In this document: one piece after another, positions 36,006 to 48,200 of the stretch
How the letters are laid out: every line of letters starts with the position of its first letter
Position numbering within the stretch: the stretch's first letter is position 1
NCBI GenBank assembly: GCA_030141605.1
Contig: JAQGDQ010000094.1
Coordinates: forward strand, 124,001-188,000
DNA length: 64,000 nucleotides
Direction: 5' to 3'
Source: Tubiluchus corallicola
Taxonomy: Eukaryota > Priapulida > Priapulimorpha > Priapulimorphida > Tubiluchidae
The notes under the pieces: generated by a model
Seen by the model: only the letters and a program-made list of their open reading frames with translations
Told to the model about the DNA's origin: nothing
Databases searched by the model: none
Translations under genes and position numbers: made by a program

Positions 36006-39000
36006 ACTGGGGCGTCCCGGACTAAACAAATAGCTAAGAATGTTGCAGTTTAACAGAACTACTCTTCGTTTTATGATGTAACATGCCTTGCAAATGTGTC
36101 CATCTAATCAGTTACACCTCTTTTACAAAAACATCAACTCCAAGCACATCTGTACAGTTTTGCCTGTTAAAATAGCTCACACATAACGAGACGGTACAGG
36201 TGCAAACAGCCTAAATGTATACTGTACTATAATAGGCCTTTATTTATTCTAAACATTACTAGTGTAAGAAGTTAGATTTTTGCATGCTAATTCACACTTG
36301 ATCCTAGGCATGCGAGCCTATTTAAATTAGATTTTTAAATTAGTGTTAATTAGATTGTTAAAATGCAATTCGTCTCACAATTAATGAAACTGGTTGTAAA
36401 CGTGTCCCTCTTTCTTGATCTTTCTGACACTTCTTGCTCTCATTCTCAGTCTCACCTTTGCGTGGGAATTGAATTTTCTAGAAACTGAATAAGCATAATT
36501 ACGCACAACTCGAGAAAATGATTTTGGGTGGGACAATAATGACAGCAGCTGGTGCAGGACGTGTATATAACGAAGGAAAAGTTTAGTGTTGGACCATCTG
36601 CTTCACTTCACAACTGAGACGTATTCCCACGGTCAAAATACAGCTAGGCAAGAGACTTGGTGTTGACTGAGCAGATGTCGGATAAGATACGAGCGAATCG
36701 AGACTGATATCACCTGCTAAACAACACTAGGTTATACCTCTGTTGTCCTACCTGGGAGCATGAGAAATCTGAACAGATGGAAAGACTCACTTGGGAACAA
36801 ACAGTTAAACCTAGATTAGTGAAAAAATGATTAACGTTTGATTTCATTTAATTGCCGACGCGTTTACCGTTTAATCGCGCGTGCGTATTTAATCTGTCTT
36901 TTTGTGATTTACTTATTTTGCAGCACGTAGGTTGCATAATAAAAGCGCACACATTTGTCAAATTTAAAATCAGATTTAAATCGCATATCATATCTGGTAT
37001 TGTAAACTGGATAGTGACAAAATGTAAAGTCGCATTTTAAATTTTAATACTGTTAGATTATAGCTTTTTTACAACTAGTGCTGTTTAATTAAAAAAAGTG
37101 AGAAGCAATTATTGGTTCTAGACGTATCATTTATCGATTACATTTGGGTTTTGCTGCTGTGGTATTAACTGTTTATCAATACCAACAAAATTGAAATTGT
37201 TTGGTTGAGAAAACTTTATGATACGTAATACTTGGTGTGCAAAGAAGATTCATTTTATTTTAATTTTAAGCAACGCTAACACTGTGGTGAAAACAAGATG
37301 AATAAAAGATTTTACTGATAATTTCTAATGAAAAATATTCAGAAGACTAATGTTGTCTAATTTACATCAAAATAACGAACGAGAAAACAAATTAGTAATT
37401 GACATTCACCAGGACGCCCCTTTTCAATCACAATGGAACAATTCATAATTTACCTGTGTTCGTGGGAAAACTGTACAGGTGCTCAGGGTTTGATGTGAAA
37501 AAACAACGTCCTTCTAGTTGGTTATTTGCATAACTTTTTACAGTGTTGATTTTACAATTAGTGCAAATTGTAAAGTGGGAATTTGACAGTTACGGTATGG
37601 GCCGGATACGGAAGTGCCGCTTGCTTGTGATTTATCGATGAAATTGTTTGTAGGCTTTAAAATTTCCTAAAATAGTAACATAAACTGGAACTCAAAGCAA
37701 ACGCAAACTAAGAATGACAATAATAGCTGCATAACTTGTGGGAGAGTTGATAGCGTTCGCTTTTAATCGTTAAAACATACAGCCTATGATCTGCATAGGA
37801 ACTATAAATCAATTAGCCATAAACGTAATTACGAAATCGACAAATTAATTAAGAACAGAAATCTAATTAATTTAGCTCTATAAATTGTTCGTGAAGTGAT
37901 TTTAAATTACTTGATTTAATTAGCAAACGTGTTAATATACATACAAATATATCTTAATGTTTTTCACGAAATTCGATGCTCTACTAAGAAAATTTTTTAA
38001 TCACAACAGCTATAGGCCGGTGACAAGATTTTTTACGCAAACTGTCTTCGTACCAGATAAGGTCGTTGCATTCTTTCCAGGGATGCTGCAGTTGGTCAGC
38101 AGTCGTACGATGAAAGGAAAAATCGAGGCACTCAGGTGAAGGAATCCTTTCAAGTATTTTATAATCAGCTTGGTAACCACAGCTTGAACTCTACAGTGTT
38201 TGACGCTGCTAAACTTTATTGTGGGAGTAGGCCTAGATTACTGCAAAAGTTTCAATGTAAAGCTTATGCATTGTCCATTATGACTAAATTCATCGTAATC
38301 GCCTAGCAAACCTTTAAACAGAGGTAATATTTAGGGTAAGATCAACAGCTGACATAGCGTGTTTGCCAAAAACTCATAAACATAGCAAACAAAATCTGTA
38401 TATAATTACTATAAAGGCAATGCACACGATAAAATGTAAATTACAAATTAGGTTTTACTATAATATGAGATGTTGTTGAGTTTTTGCCATCTATATTTAT
38501 GATGTATAGAGCTATGGGGTTTTTCCACTTATGCTCCATTTCAAAGCAATCGCAGAAGTGTTGAAATTAGGATTATGTTTTAATAGAACACATAATTATG
38601 TAGTACAGTAAGCAAATAATGCCCTATCATACAGGGCTTAGTTAGTATAGTTATTTTATTAGCGCAGTTTTCGTAAGTTTGTATTTCTCTCATACAGTAA
38701 ATCACACAGATTGAATTTAATCAGTTGGCAGGTATTTGTTTGCTTTGCAGTAAGTCGGTAGCAGTAAAGTGGCCCAACTGCAAAAACTTGGCGCCAGACT
38801 TTCCACAAAGTTGACTTTAACGTGTTCCTGAATCGAAGGTCAATTCTCGTACTTGATCACACCTTTAAATATTATACACCTGTACGGCTTTACCACATAC
38901 CGAGACCGAATTTATTTACTTAACCCGCGGTAGCCAAAACTGGAGTGGAATGACAGGAACAGAGAACGAGAAAATAAAACACACTTTTTGATCATTTAAA

Positions 39001-39785
39001 CAGGGAAGAATGTGTTATAACTTTTTACAGCTCAAAAAATAACGTTTAATTAAAAATTACGATTTTCAAATGAAAACAGTTTTTGTCGTCAGATAGACGT
39101 ACGCAAAGGTCAGTTTTTGCTTGCATTAAATTTTACTACCAGTGATTTAACGCATTTTCACCTTTCACTGGTTACTAGCCGAACTGCGCATATTATATTA
39201 ATTATACCATACGCTGTATAATGTTACTGCGTCCTACAATTAGATATTTGTAATTTTTCTAGTTCTTGTTGAAATGTTATTGCTTTCTTTTGGAATTTTA
39301 CCTACAACGGAGACTGTCTTCGTTACATTTTACAGCTGAAATCTTTCAAATTAAGCATTTATAAAACACGACCTTGCATGCATGACTGGCTAAATAAAGT
39401 AAAAGCTTTCTGTGGTGAGTAGAAACGAGAGGCTGCACACGACAGAAAGTCCCAGCATCAACAGGCAAGATGACATCACGCAAGTGTCACGCAACCGCTG
39501 CGCATATTACTTACATACTTAATTGTTACTAGATTATTAACATGATAAATTAAAGATGTTAAAAAATTACTAAAGCATCCCAGCCGTTCTCTTAATGCCC
39601 TTGCAGGTGTGAAAAGCAGAGCTCATCAACTCTCAGCGTATTCACTACTGGTATGCAGCGAGTTTGAGACAGGTGTGCACATAAGTTAAAACTAGTAACA
39701 TTGAGTTAATAACTCTGGCAGGTGTAAAGAAATGAAAAAAACAGCAGGGATGGAAAGGAGGTGAAGAGAAAATGAAGAAGCGGTA
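36006..39785. other. Upstream gene desert of Id
   Basis: No coding region supported. Several CAGGTG/CACCTG motifs (near 36200, 37477, 38130, 38878, 39605, 39671, 39719) and one GGCGCCAGAC (38790-38799). ATG frames of about 60 codons (such as 37957-38139) have no coding character. Confidence 0.4.
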
Positions 39786-39958
39786 ATGTGTGTGTGTGTG
39801 TGTGCGCGTGCGCGCGCGCGTATGCGTGTGTGTGCATGCGCATGTGCGCTCGGCCGTGTGGGTGTGTGTGTGTATGTGCGCATGTGTGTGCGTGTGTGCG
39901 CGCACGCATGTGCCCGCGGCCGTGTGTGTGTGTGTGCGTGCGTGTGTGTGTGTGTGCG
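39786..39958. repeat. (GT)n/(GC)n alternating purine-pyrimidine tract
   Basis: About 170 bp of TG, CG and CA steps, almost strictly alternating, in three sub-blocks broken by GGCCG phrases. The Cys/Val and His/Thr frames over it are shadows of the repeat. Confidence 0.95.
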
Positions 39959-40229
39959 GAGATTGTGGACACAACTGTCAACATCGTGGTTTTTTCCATT
40001 TGTCCGCTTACATTTATATCAGGTAACGCAAAACCGAAGTTTTGATCATGATATTATAAGAAGATAAAGGAATCAATTCAAAATTTCCACAGTGATATTA
40101 CGCACTATTAAACACCAAAATTTTTAAGTCATTCCCAGATTTTTATAAAGATACAAAAATTTCAAATCAACAACAAACAATGAACGCAGAAAAAACTTTG
40201 TGTCATTTTCTCTGATGACGACCATGATA

Positions 40230-40450
40230 AAAACTGGAAGGTTTCTTTTTTGTTTCGCTCCGTATATTAGGTGCTTAGTATGTCAGTGAACGTGGCTGTT
40301 TTCCAGTTGACGACTGGCTGACAATGTTGGCGCATTTAATTTTCAACACGCAAAAGCTTTTCCGTCATAACTTAAACACCACTAAAACTGTAAACGTGTA
40401 GCTTTCGCTGTCAAAAGCGAATACATTGTAATATCATGCTGTGAAATTGC
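40230..40450 (+). repeat. Dispersed repeat family, copy 2
   Basis: Diverged homologue of 20340-20600, same orientation. It sits between two GT-rich tracts. It has no frame and no recognised class. Confidence 0.65.
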
Positions 40451-40587
40451 AGCTTTGTTGGTTAGTTGGTTTTAATCTTATTATAGTCTAAATTTCGGTA
40501 CAACTGCGCAACCCCATATAAACACGATGTTGGGTGTCTGCATCATGGAGTAGTAAGACTATTATTTTTGAGCCACAATATGGAGAT

Positions 40588-40675
40588 GAATGTGTGTGTG
40601 TGTGTGTGTGTGCGCGCGCGCGCGTGTGCGTGCGTGTGTGTGCGTGTGCATGCGCGCGTGTGTATGTATGTGTGA
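40588..40675. repeat. (GT)n/(GC)n tract
   Basis: About 85 bp of TG with an inner CG run (GCGCGCGCGCGT), the second alternating tract within 1 kb. Confidence 0.95.
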
Positions 40676-43600
40676 GAACGAGGACGAAAATGTAAATATT
40701 TATGAATTATCAAGTACAGATTTGATTACACAACCGATGAGGCGTTTGGACATAAAAAGGATAAACATTAAAAAGTGAAATTGATAAGTATAAAGAAACT
40801 TAAACTGATGACTTAAATGATTTCATAACCGTCGTTCGTAAACAATCGATCTAATTTCATAGAAAAATGCTAATAATGCTCTGATAAAGCAGGAAGGAAG
40901 CTAGGATCTTTGTTTTCAGAAAGCACGTGACCGGAAATTAAGTTCATTTGAAGAACAGAAACAGAGAAACGGAAGTGAGAGACGTCATCACTTGAACACG
41001 TGCATATAGTTTATTTCCAATACTTATGACCCGACGAGACAGACACACAGTGGGATGTGCGTATATTGAGTTCCACCACCGATGAGGTCATGTTGATTTG
41101 GTAATTTAGTCGGCTGCAGGATCGTTCTGATTAGAAAGAGTCTGGAATAGTTGTCTGAGACCCACTTCACTTGCAGCTCTACACCACGTCGACACAGTTC
41201 AGCTAATTGACAAGATGTTACAATCCAGATATAAAATTAATGTTGTTCTAATCTGCACAACAACTGCAAGTCAAGAAGACACTGTCAGCTTTTGTTAGCT
41301 ATCCTGAATAATGCAATTTCATAGTCCTGCACTTATTATTAGTGTATAATGTAAATGTATAAAGCAACTGCCTGCATATAGTAATTTAAAAATTAGTTTT
41401 TTTACGCAAAATAATGATATATAAAACAGGAAGGAAATTATGATTATTTAACTTCATCCTCTTCTTTTCACGAGTGATTTTTCATTGTAATTTTACTGTG
41501 CTGTATGTATGTATGTATGTATGCATGTATGTAGAATGTATTTTTATAAGAATTTGCACAAATTTTATGTAATACCAAGATATATAATTTTTCAGCTCAT
41601 TCAATAATTAAGTTTACTTACTTAATAACACGGACTTAACAAATTGGTACTGCAGTAATTAAAATGATGGTTGTTTTATTAAAAGTGAAGATGTGGAGTA
41701 TATGCACTCCGCATAGAATTTATTTCAAATTCTTAATAATGTACAAAATGAGACAGTTTAGCTGCAAACACACTAGGTAGCATAAGAAAGGTTAACTGAA
41801 ATGCAGCTTAACATTTTCAAGCAGAATTTTTTTCATATAGAAAGATTTTACTTGTGCCTAGTTCATATAATTTAGCACATAACTTAGCATATAATTTATG
41901 CTAAGAGATAGATATAACTACCATAAACTATACAATACCGTTTGCAGTTCACAATTCGCAGTAAAAGAATAAGCTGATTCAGCCGTTTAAGTTTACCTGC
42001 AAAATTTGCTCTCGCCAATACGTTAATATGCTTCATACCTTTGCAGGTGTGTTTGATTTAGCATTAACCCAAAAACTCAGGTAAACTTTAAGGATAAAGT
42101 CACTGAGCTCTTCAGGTCTCTGAAATCTTGTACAAAAACAACAATACTTAAGACATCTGTGTTGGTAACATTTCATGAAAAGCTTGTATTATATGTCACA
42201 AAAATCAACCTAAAGTGAAATCAGTATTTACGTTATCTTATCTTGTCTAATCAGTTATATGACATGAATTTTGGTCGGTATTTAGTGTAAGAAATGGGCA
42301 AGTGTAAAGCAAAGGCGAATTTCACAAAAAAAACAATAGAATGTAAACCAGATCAGGATAGTACCTTCTGAATGCATTATAAATTATTATAAGCATCACT
42401 AGGTCTCTTAATTTAAGAAAATAAAACTGCAAATTTTTAATGTAAAATTTTAGAAAAAAAATGTGTTAATATAAATATTTGCATGCATAAAACAGAGTGA
42501 TTATTAAAGATGATAAAACGTTGAAAAGACATAAAGCTTTTTAATTTTTTTTAATAAACCGTTTTCATTAGTAGTTTCGTCCAGGAAAACTTTTACAGCA
42601 AGTTCATGTTTTAGTTGATCTATTTTCTTGCCTAATCGATTATTCGAGGGTGTGCACAGCTCAACCATAGGTCACAATAGTTTAATTCATAAACATGGTT
42701 ATAAAATCCAATAATCATGATTCATTGTTGTTACATTAATTCATGGCACATTAGTGTTAATGCCCCGCACGAGTTTCCAAGCTAGACAGGTGACAGTCAA
42801 TCAGTGAACAAAAGCTAGGCTCTGATGTGAACGCTTATGTCGTCCGGTTCTCACAGACTTGCCAGAGTAACCCGACATCTGTCGAGTTTAAATACACTAA
42901 AAACAATTCATGCACACACCTGTTCAAAAACTAACGACAATGAGATGCCTTGTTTAAGCGCAGGCAGTACAACAATTTAATTCGCCATAGAACTAAAATT
43001 AACTCATAATTACAAATCACTAGTTTTGAATCGGTTTTTTCAAGCGATTATAGCCGATGATAATTTCAGAACAATGATGTTCTTATCCGTACAACATATC
43101 ATGTTCATATACTTTCGTATCATGTTTTTATACTGCTCAGAGTTCTGCCAATTGCTCCAATTTCTGTTTTCGATCGGAAAATCAGAAATGATTATGAGAT
43201 TCGCGCTGTCATGTGTGTCACTTATCTCTGATCACCACTACTGTTCAAAAATTGCACCTATAAACATTTACTGCATAGCTGTAGATACTAAAGTACAGCA
43301 GTACATGTAGTTCTTCTGAGCAACTAGTAAATGTAAATCACTTTTTTAACTTTTCTGCGTCAGTCTTTACCCAGAACGCCTGACGTCTTATTTCATGTGG
43401 TGTCAAAAGTTTATACCTCACTGATAATGATCACAATAACAGGTTAAGTTTGGGGTTAGTGTAAATGAAAATTAAAAGTCTAAAATTCGAAAGTAAGTAC
43501 TGTACTTTGCATTGTCTTTCGTTACTGTTTCGTCAGAAAGTGTAGTTCCAACAACGGCTACTTCGTCGCTGTTATCGCATTAGTAGCCTTTAATTAACAA

Positions 43601-44101
43601 TTTCGAATGCGCGGTCTCACGAGAACATGCATTATACAAGCAATGTTTTCATTCTCGATTTGTGCCTGACGCTGTACCGGCACAAGTCGAAATTTGGAAA
43701 ATAAAACCCGACACGTGCCGTGTGTGCGACCGGATCCGCTAGGCTAAGCAATGACGTCATCAGTTATTGTTAGGCAGTTTATAAATAACGTCAAACATTA
43801 ACTATTGTTGGTAATGGGAAGTACACTAGGTCATTCTCAAGTACACTCTTCATTTTTCAACTACAGAGCCTCTGTTCGCTGTATGTTTAATTTTTAAGCT
43901 TTTTGGTTACTCATTTGATGGCAGTGCGTCTGTGTGCCTTGTGACTTAAACAAATAATAATAAAACTAAAAGTGCTGTAAAAAAAAATCCCGAGCAAAAT
44001 ACGTCAGCATTATTCTACTTTAGCAGTAAGAGAAATTGTTGACCAATTGAGCATCCACAGGGAAATGTTCATTATAATCTGAGACCACAGGTTAAACTCA
44101 C
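40676..44101. other. Intergenic, nothing assigned
   Basis: Contains an (ATGT)n run at 41503-41533, CAGGTG motifs near 42045, 42788 and 42918, and a CpG-richer patch (about 43560-43760) with a perfect TGACGTCA at 43752-43759. The 94-codon frame at 43026-43310 begins at TTG and looks non-coding. Confidence 0.4.
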
Positions 44102-44175
44102 TAAAGATAGAGTGTGCCTAGTGCTATATATATATAACCATCCACCGCTATAGCACTAGGCACACTCTATCTTTA
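44102..44175. repeat. Perfect 27-bp inverted repeat (hairpin)
   Basis: Arms 44102-44128 and 44149-44175 are exact reverse complements across all 27 bases (core GATAGAGTGTGCCTAGTGC), separated by a 20-nt loop. It starts with TA and merges on the right into a (TA)n tract. It could be a minimal palindromic MITE or a hairpin made by inverted duplication. An RNA hairpin is possible, but a perfect stem is unlike a conserved miRNA precursor. Confidence 0.95.
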
Positions 44176-44212
44176 TATATATATTCATATATATATAGAG
44201 ATATATATATAT

Positions 44213-44247
<35 letters not shown>
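44176..44247. repeat. (TA)n tract
   Basis: About 70 bp of TA dinucleotide with a few interruptions (ATTCATA, TAGAGATA, ATCTTTA). Confidence 0.95.
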
Positions 44248-44248
<1 letters not shown>

Positions 44249-46089
44249 CCTTTTTTCTCAGCAGTTTTCTCATGTTCTGATGATCTTTTTTAAGAATATC
44301 AAGGGCGTCCCTGTGTCAGCCTTGAGCATTTTGAGATTTGGGGCAGAAAGAGTTACAATGGAAATAGCATGTGCAGTGACATACCAAAACTATTATGCTT
44401 AGGCAAATGAAACTGACACTGACATAGAATTAAACTGGTAGCTAATTTTTGACATGGAGAATTCAAAAACTGAACTAGAATACATTATATGGGTACAGTA
44501 ATTATTAGATTTTGTAATAACTTAATGTATGTTCCTGTATCAAGTTGAAACATGCTGTTATGTAAATTTATAACTGGCGCAGTTTAGAAAATAGCTAGAA
44601 ATTTAGACATTATTCCTTGGGGTGTGGGGAAACCACAATAATTACAACTACACAATTTTAGCTAATCTGCTTACTTAGCTAGGTGTCTATGACATACCCT
44701 ATGGATCTTTACTTGACAACATAGCAAGCAAAAGTCGCATCATAGTATTATGAGTAGGTTATTTAATAAACTTGTATTCATTATGATGATGCTTGTATGA
44801 CTGAAAGGGAAAGAGAATGAAATTAACACTGAACCGTTATGTTTATTGTGAAGAAGATTCTTACAAAAAGAACGTTTTAGCTATGAGTTACGATGACAGG
44901 TAGACCTGTACTTCGAGGCACATAAAAGATAGAAGCCAAAGTAAGAATAATCCCAGATATTATAGACAAGTAAGAACTATGCAAAAAACTGGGAGTTTGT
45001 ATAAATCTTCTAGCGCCACAACAACATCCTCAGAATAACTATAGTTAACGTTGTAAATGGGAAAGTTTGTACTGTTATCTTTGAGTGTAGTAAATTCGGT
45101 AATACAGGAATTGCAGTACAACAGTATTTTGAAAACAAGTGGTCGCAAGGATTTACGAGACAGTCTCAATAAATGTACATGATATTGATGAAGAATTCCC
45201 GTACAAGTGGGATTGTGCAAAATACGCAATTCTGATTTAACTTATTTAAGAGTTACAGAAATTCAACTATAACACAAACATCAGTGAAGTTCTGTCCTAT
45301 GAATTATCTCCAATTCCAACATCAATGGTTAGCTGGAAATAACTGGCCATTGGCCAGGCAGCTTTAACAGAAGAAATAAATTTGATAGCTAAAATATGCT
45401 GAAAAGATTGCACGAAGAAAAAGTTAAATGTATCATAAAACTAGCCGGTAATGAACACTATTCTTTCAGATGACACAGACTGATTATACTGTTTAGCTTT
45501 ATCACTTTTCGCATCATAATTTGTCCAAGCCAATGGTCGTGGAATTGGCAAAAAAATTTTTATGAAATTGGTGAAACGATGATGAGTCATCAAAGCATCA
45601 TTCCAGAGATGATAGGAGGCTATGCACTTACTCAGTGTAGGAACGAGAACCACATTCAGCAACTTTGCCATTCCCGAATCTGGTAATATTAAAGCAGCCT
45701 AATGGAACTCAAGCCACTAAATTCATCAGTGCATGCTGTGGATAAGCCTACTGAAAATGTACGTAGTACGGCTACCATGTCTGTAACTAGGCTAGTTGAA
45801 TGGCACAGCAAATACGTAGAACAGGTCTTACTAGGACCACTAGATGGAATTCTAACTACTGTATGATCAGAAGCTCTTATTCTGGAACGAAAGCATGCAA
45901 ATCTTGAAGTAAGTACAACATTGTGCAATGTTGTGCAGAGTAATAAGCAGCACACAATAAAATCATCACGTTCCATGCAAGTGAAAGCAAGTGAACAAAC
46001 AAATCTGTAAATCTGAAAAAGCTAAAACGAGAAGTTGGACTGTATGAACACAGTAACTTAGTTGTGGGAGTAATGATATAATCTGCGCC
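44248..46089. other. Left flank of the LTR retrotransposon
   Basis: No gene supported. Several overlapping minus-strand frames of 75-125 codons between 45441 and 46346 show no domain and partly read into the LTR. Confidence 0.4.
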
Positions 46090-46292
46090 ATTAATTGAAG
46101 AATGTACCAGCTTTGTCTCAAACACCAAGACGACAAGAATAAATTTAACAACTTTATTGTAACTCGCAAAGCAACGAGGTTATAACTAGAAAGATGAGCC
46201 CAACAGGGAAAACAAAGAAGTTGAAAACAAAAGGGCAACATTGCAAAAGGGATAAAGTTGATAACACTAACAACACGCATGTATACTGGCGC
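46090..46292 (-). repeat. Downstream (3') LTR
   Basis: About 203 bp. Compared with the other LTR I see two substitutions and a 16-bp insertion beside the AAAAGGG phrase. It carries AATAAA on the minus strand (46153-46158). The ends lack an obvious TG...CA, and I could not define a target-site duplication. Confidence 0.9.
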
Positions 46293-46318
46293 GGGTTCTC
46301 TTTTCCTTTTTCTTAACC
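46293..46318 (-). other. Polypurine tract
   Basis: On the minus strand AAGAAAAAGGAAAAGAGAA directly precedes the downstream LTR, the expected place for the plus-strand primer of reverse transcription. Confidence 0.75.
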
Positions 46319-46667
46319 GATGGCTAGAAACAAAATCAAACAACATTTAGTATACATGCAATATGACACGAAAGGTGAAACTTGTAATTGGAATTACAAT
46401 ACAAACGATATAGAATGTAAACACGTGAAAACAGTATGTGCTTATACAGTAATGCGAATATAAGTGCATTAACGATAGCTGTCACAGTATTACATATAGA
46501 AAGAGGTAATACACAGATGACCAAAGAGATACAGCAAGACTATAATAGAACTTAGCATTAAATTAATGATTTTGGGTAATATTACCAGATTATGTTACTC
46601 AAAAACGCAATACAAAATTCGTGTGTAACTTACATTATAAAGTCAAAAAGGCACACTTACGACTTAT
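46319..46667 (-). other. 3' internal non-coding part of the LTR element
   Basis: AT-rich, no domain. It lies between the polypurine tract and the LINE insertion. Confidence 0.4.
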
Positions 46668-47440
46668 ATTATATATATATATATATAATAATCTTTATTT
46701 GCCATTAAAAACATTGATAATCACTGATAAAAACTTTATAGAGATAATCAATCAGTGTTAGTTAATAAAAACTTACACTGCTGAAGGCAAATGCGTCAGT
46801 GCAATCTAAACTACTGTGCAGTAATGACGAATAAAATCAAACATATTTACAACTATACACAAAAAAATATAAAAAAAAAACTATGATTTAATTAATATGG
46901 CCGTGGGTATATGAATTCGGAATTAGTGTGTATGTTGTCGTACTGGTGTGATGGTATTTCATATCTGGTTAATATTAGTGATTTTAATTTTGTTTTAAAT
47001 GCTGGTAGGGACTTGATTTGTTTAACCTGTAATGGTAGAGAATTCCAAAGTAAAATTGCTTGTTTGATTACAGAGTTCGTTCCATAGTGGGTATTTGTCC
47101 TAATTTGTTTTAGATTGCTTGTTCTGGAATTAACGATAGGATTTGGAAAAAAGGTAAATCTGTTATTCTGGAATGGTTTGCTGATGTTGTTAATGTATTT
47201 AAATATAAAAAGCAGAGTAAAATATTCTTTGTGTGCTTCAATGATTGGGAATTTTAAAGTTTTTCTCAGGTTAGTTGTTGAAGCTTTGAATTTTTGTCTA
47301 CCTGCCTTGTGTTTGTATGAGTACCCAGCTATCAATCTCAACGCATAGTTTTGAAGGAGATTTAATTTCAAGTAATTTTCTCTTTTGGTTTTTTGAAGTG
47401 TACTTGATGTGTAAATGCTGAAGAAAAAAGATAAAATTCA
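46668..47440 (-). mobile_element. 5'-truncated LINE (non-LTR retrotransposon) nested in the LTR element
   Basis: Minus strand. It contains the C-terminal end of a non-LTR reverse transcriptase and a 3' UTR that finishes in AATAAA (46694-46699) and a (TA)n tail at about 46671-46690. A 5' truncation and a microsatellite tail are standard for LINE insertions made by target-primed reverse transcription. The upstream boundary near 47440 is approximate. Confidence 0.8.
46892..47371 (-). pseudogene. LINE reverse transcriptase, C-terminal fragment
   Basis: A 159-codon frame holding the region downstream of the RT catalytic core in CR1/Jockey/RTE-like LINEs: LLQNYALRLIAGYS near the start (the LQN-ALR motif), LLFIFKYINNISKP in the middle, and LLWNSLPLQVKQIKSLPAFK near the end. 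The RT catalytic aspartates are not present because the copy is truncated. The frame upstream of the listed start stays open for a few more codons. The remaining frame is intact, which suggests a fairly young insertion, or chance. Clade assignment is not possible from this part. Confidence 0.8.
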
Positions 47441-47450
47441 GGTAACGTAG

Positions 47451-47660
47451 TCAGCAAGATGTTTGGGGGGGGGGGGGGCGACGACTGCGTTTTGGATGAG
47501 AGTAATCAGTGGCTGGAGGGATAGGTTGCTCGGCTGAAGTGTCGCAAGTCGGGAACAACTGCTGAGGGACAGCAAATGCCTTGTCTGTATAGCTGTCAGA
47601 TGGGGGTGAAGAAAGAGTGGTGGGTATCAATGGCTGATAGGGAATTGGAACAGCAGACAC
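47451..47660 (-). pseudogene. Proline-rich Pol tail of the LTR element
   Basis: Low-complexity Pro/Ser/Thr-rich frame (IPYQPLIPTTLSSPPSDSYT, ending SRRPPPPQTSC). It lies just after the integrase C-terminus but in another frame, and the run of 14 G at 47465-47478 falls in it. It may be the genuine C-terminus of Pol after a frame change, or non-coding. Confidence 0.4.
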
Positions 47661-47721
47661 AGCCTCGGAGTCATCGTCATCACCGCAGACACTATGTTTT
47701 AACAGAGGCGGAGGATACTTG

Positions 47722-48066
47722 TCATGATCTGTGGGTCGGAACTAAATAACATTCAGAGTGCTTTACTTTATAAGATGAGGCACGCAATTGCAAACCAGTA
47801 AATTTTTTTATAAAGAGCCATTCCCCATCAATACCAGTGACAAGATACCTGTTGCGTGCCTGGGATTTATCGCGATCTGAGTAAAGGTAGACTAAGTCTC
47901 CTATATTGATAACGGGATGATTAGGATTTCGTCTACTGGGACATTTAGAAGATTCGCTGTGTGAGTGATTGGCCTGGCGCTGAGTGTGTTGGGATATGAT
48001 AGTATCTCTGTCAGAAATGGGTAACTGGTCATGAGAGAACTGGTCGCGCTGTGTCCATAACTCCGG
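47722..48066 (-). pseudogene. Integrase C-terminal domain segment
   Basis: In this frame the minus strand reads ELWTQRDQF then INIGDLVYLYSDRDK, RNRYLVTGIDGEWLFIKKF and SYKVKHSECYLVP. This is an SH3-like integrase C-terminal module of the kind that binds DNA in LTR retroelements. It ends at TGA (47722-47724). It is out of frame with the preceding piece (48066-48200): the change lies near 48066, where one G seems to be missing from a short G run. Confidence 0.75.
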
Positions 48067-48200
48067 GAGGACAAGTCGCCATGGCGGATGCGAGAATTTA
48101 GGCGAGAGAGAGCCATAGACAAACCTAAACGGGATACGGGTCCGCCTCCAGGTTCGTGGCGCAAAAGTTCTTCTTCCAATTCTTGGATCGCACGCTCTGC
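47901..48200 (-). pseudogene. Integrase catalytic-core end (third acidic residue), shifted frame
   Basis: The frame reading [19 protein letters not shown] carries the glutamate expected as the last residue of the DDE triad, then continues to SRIRHGDLSSR near 48066 before its similarity moves to another frame. It connects to the RNase H/integrase frame through a shift at an A5 run near 48205. Confidence 0.7.

Noticed and set aside
39645-40067. Cys/Val/Arg and His/Thr repeat proteins on both strands
   Set aside because: All frames over a GT/GC tract are open because of its composition; there is no coding evidence.
44102-44175. microRNA precursor
   Set aside because: The stem is perfectly paired and merges into a TA repeat, and I recognise no conserved miRNA seed. 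A palindromic repeat is simpler.
45441-46346. Several overlapping minus-strand frames left of the LTR element, possibly an envelope gene
   Set aside because: They lie mostly outside the element, have no signal-peptide/furin/transmembrane order and no recognisable domain.
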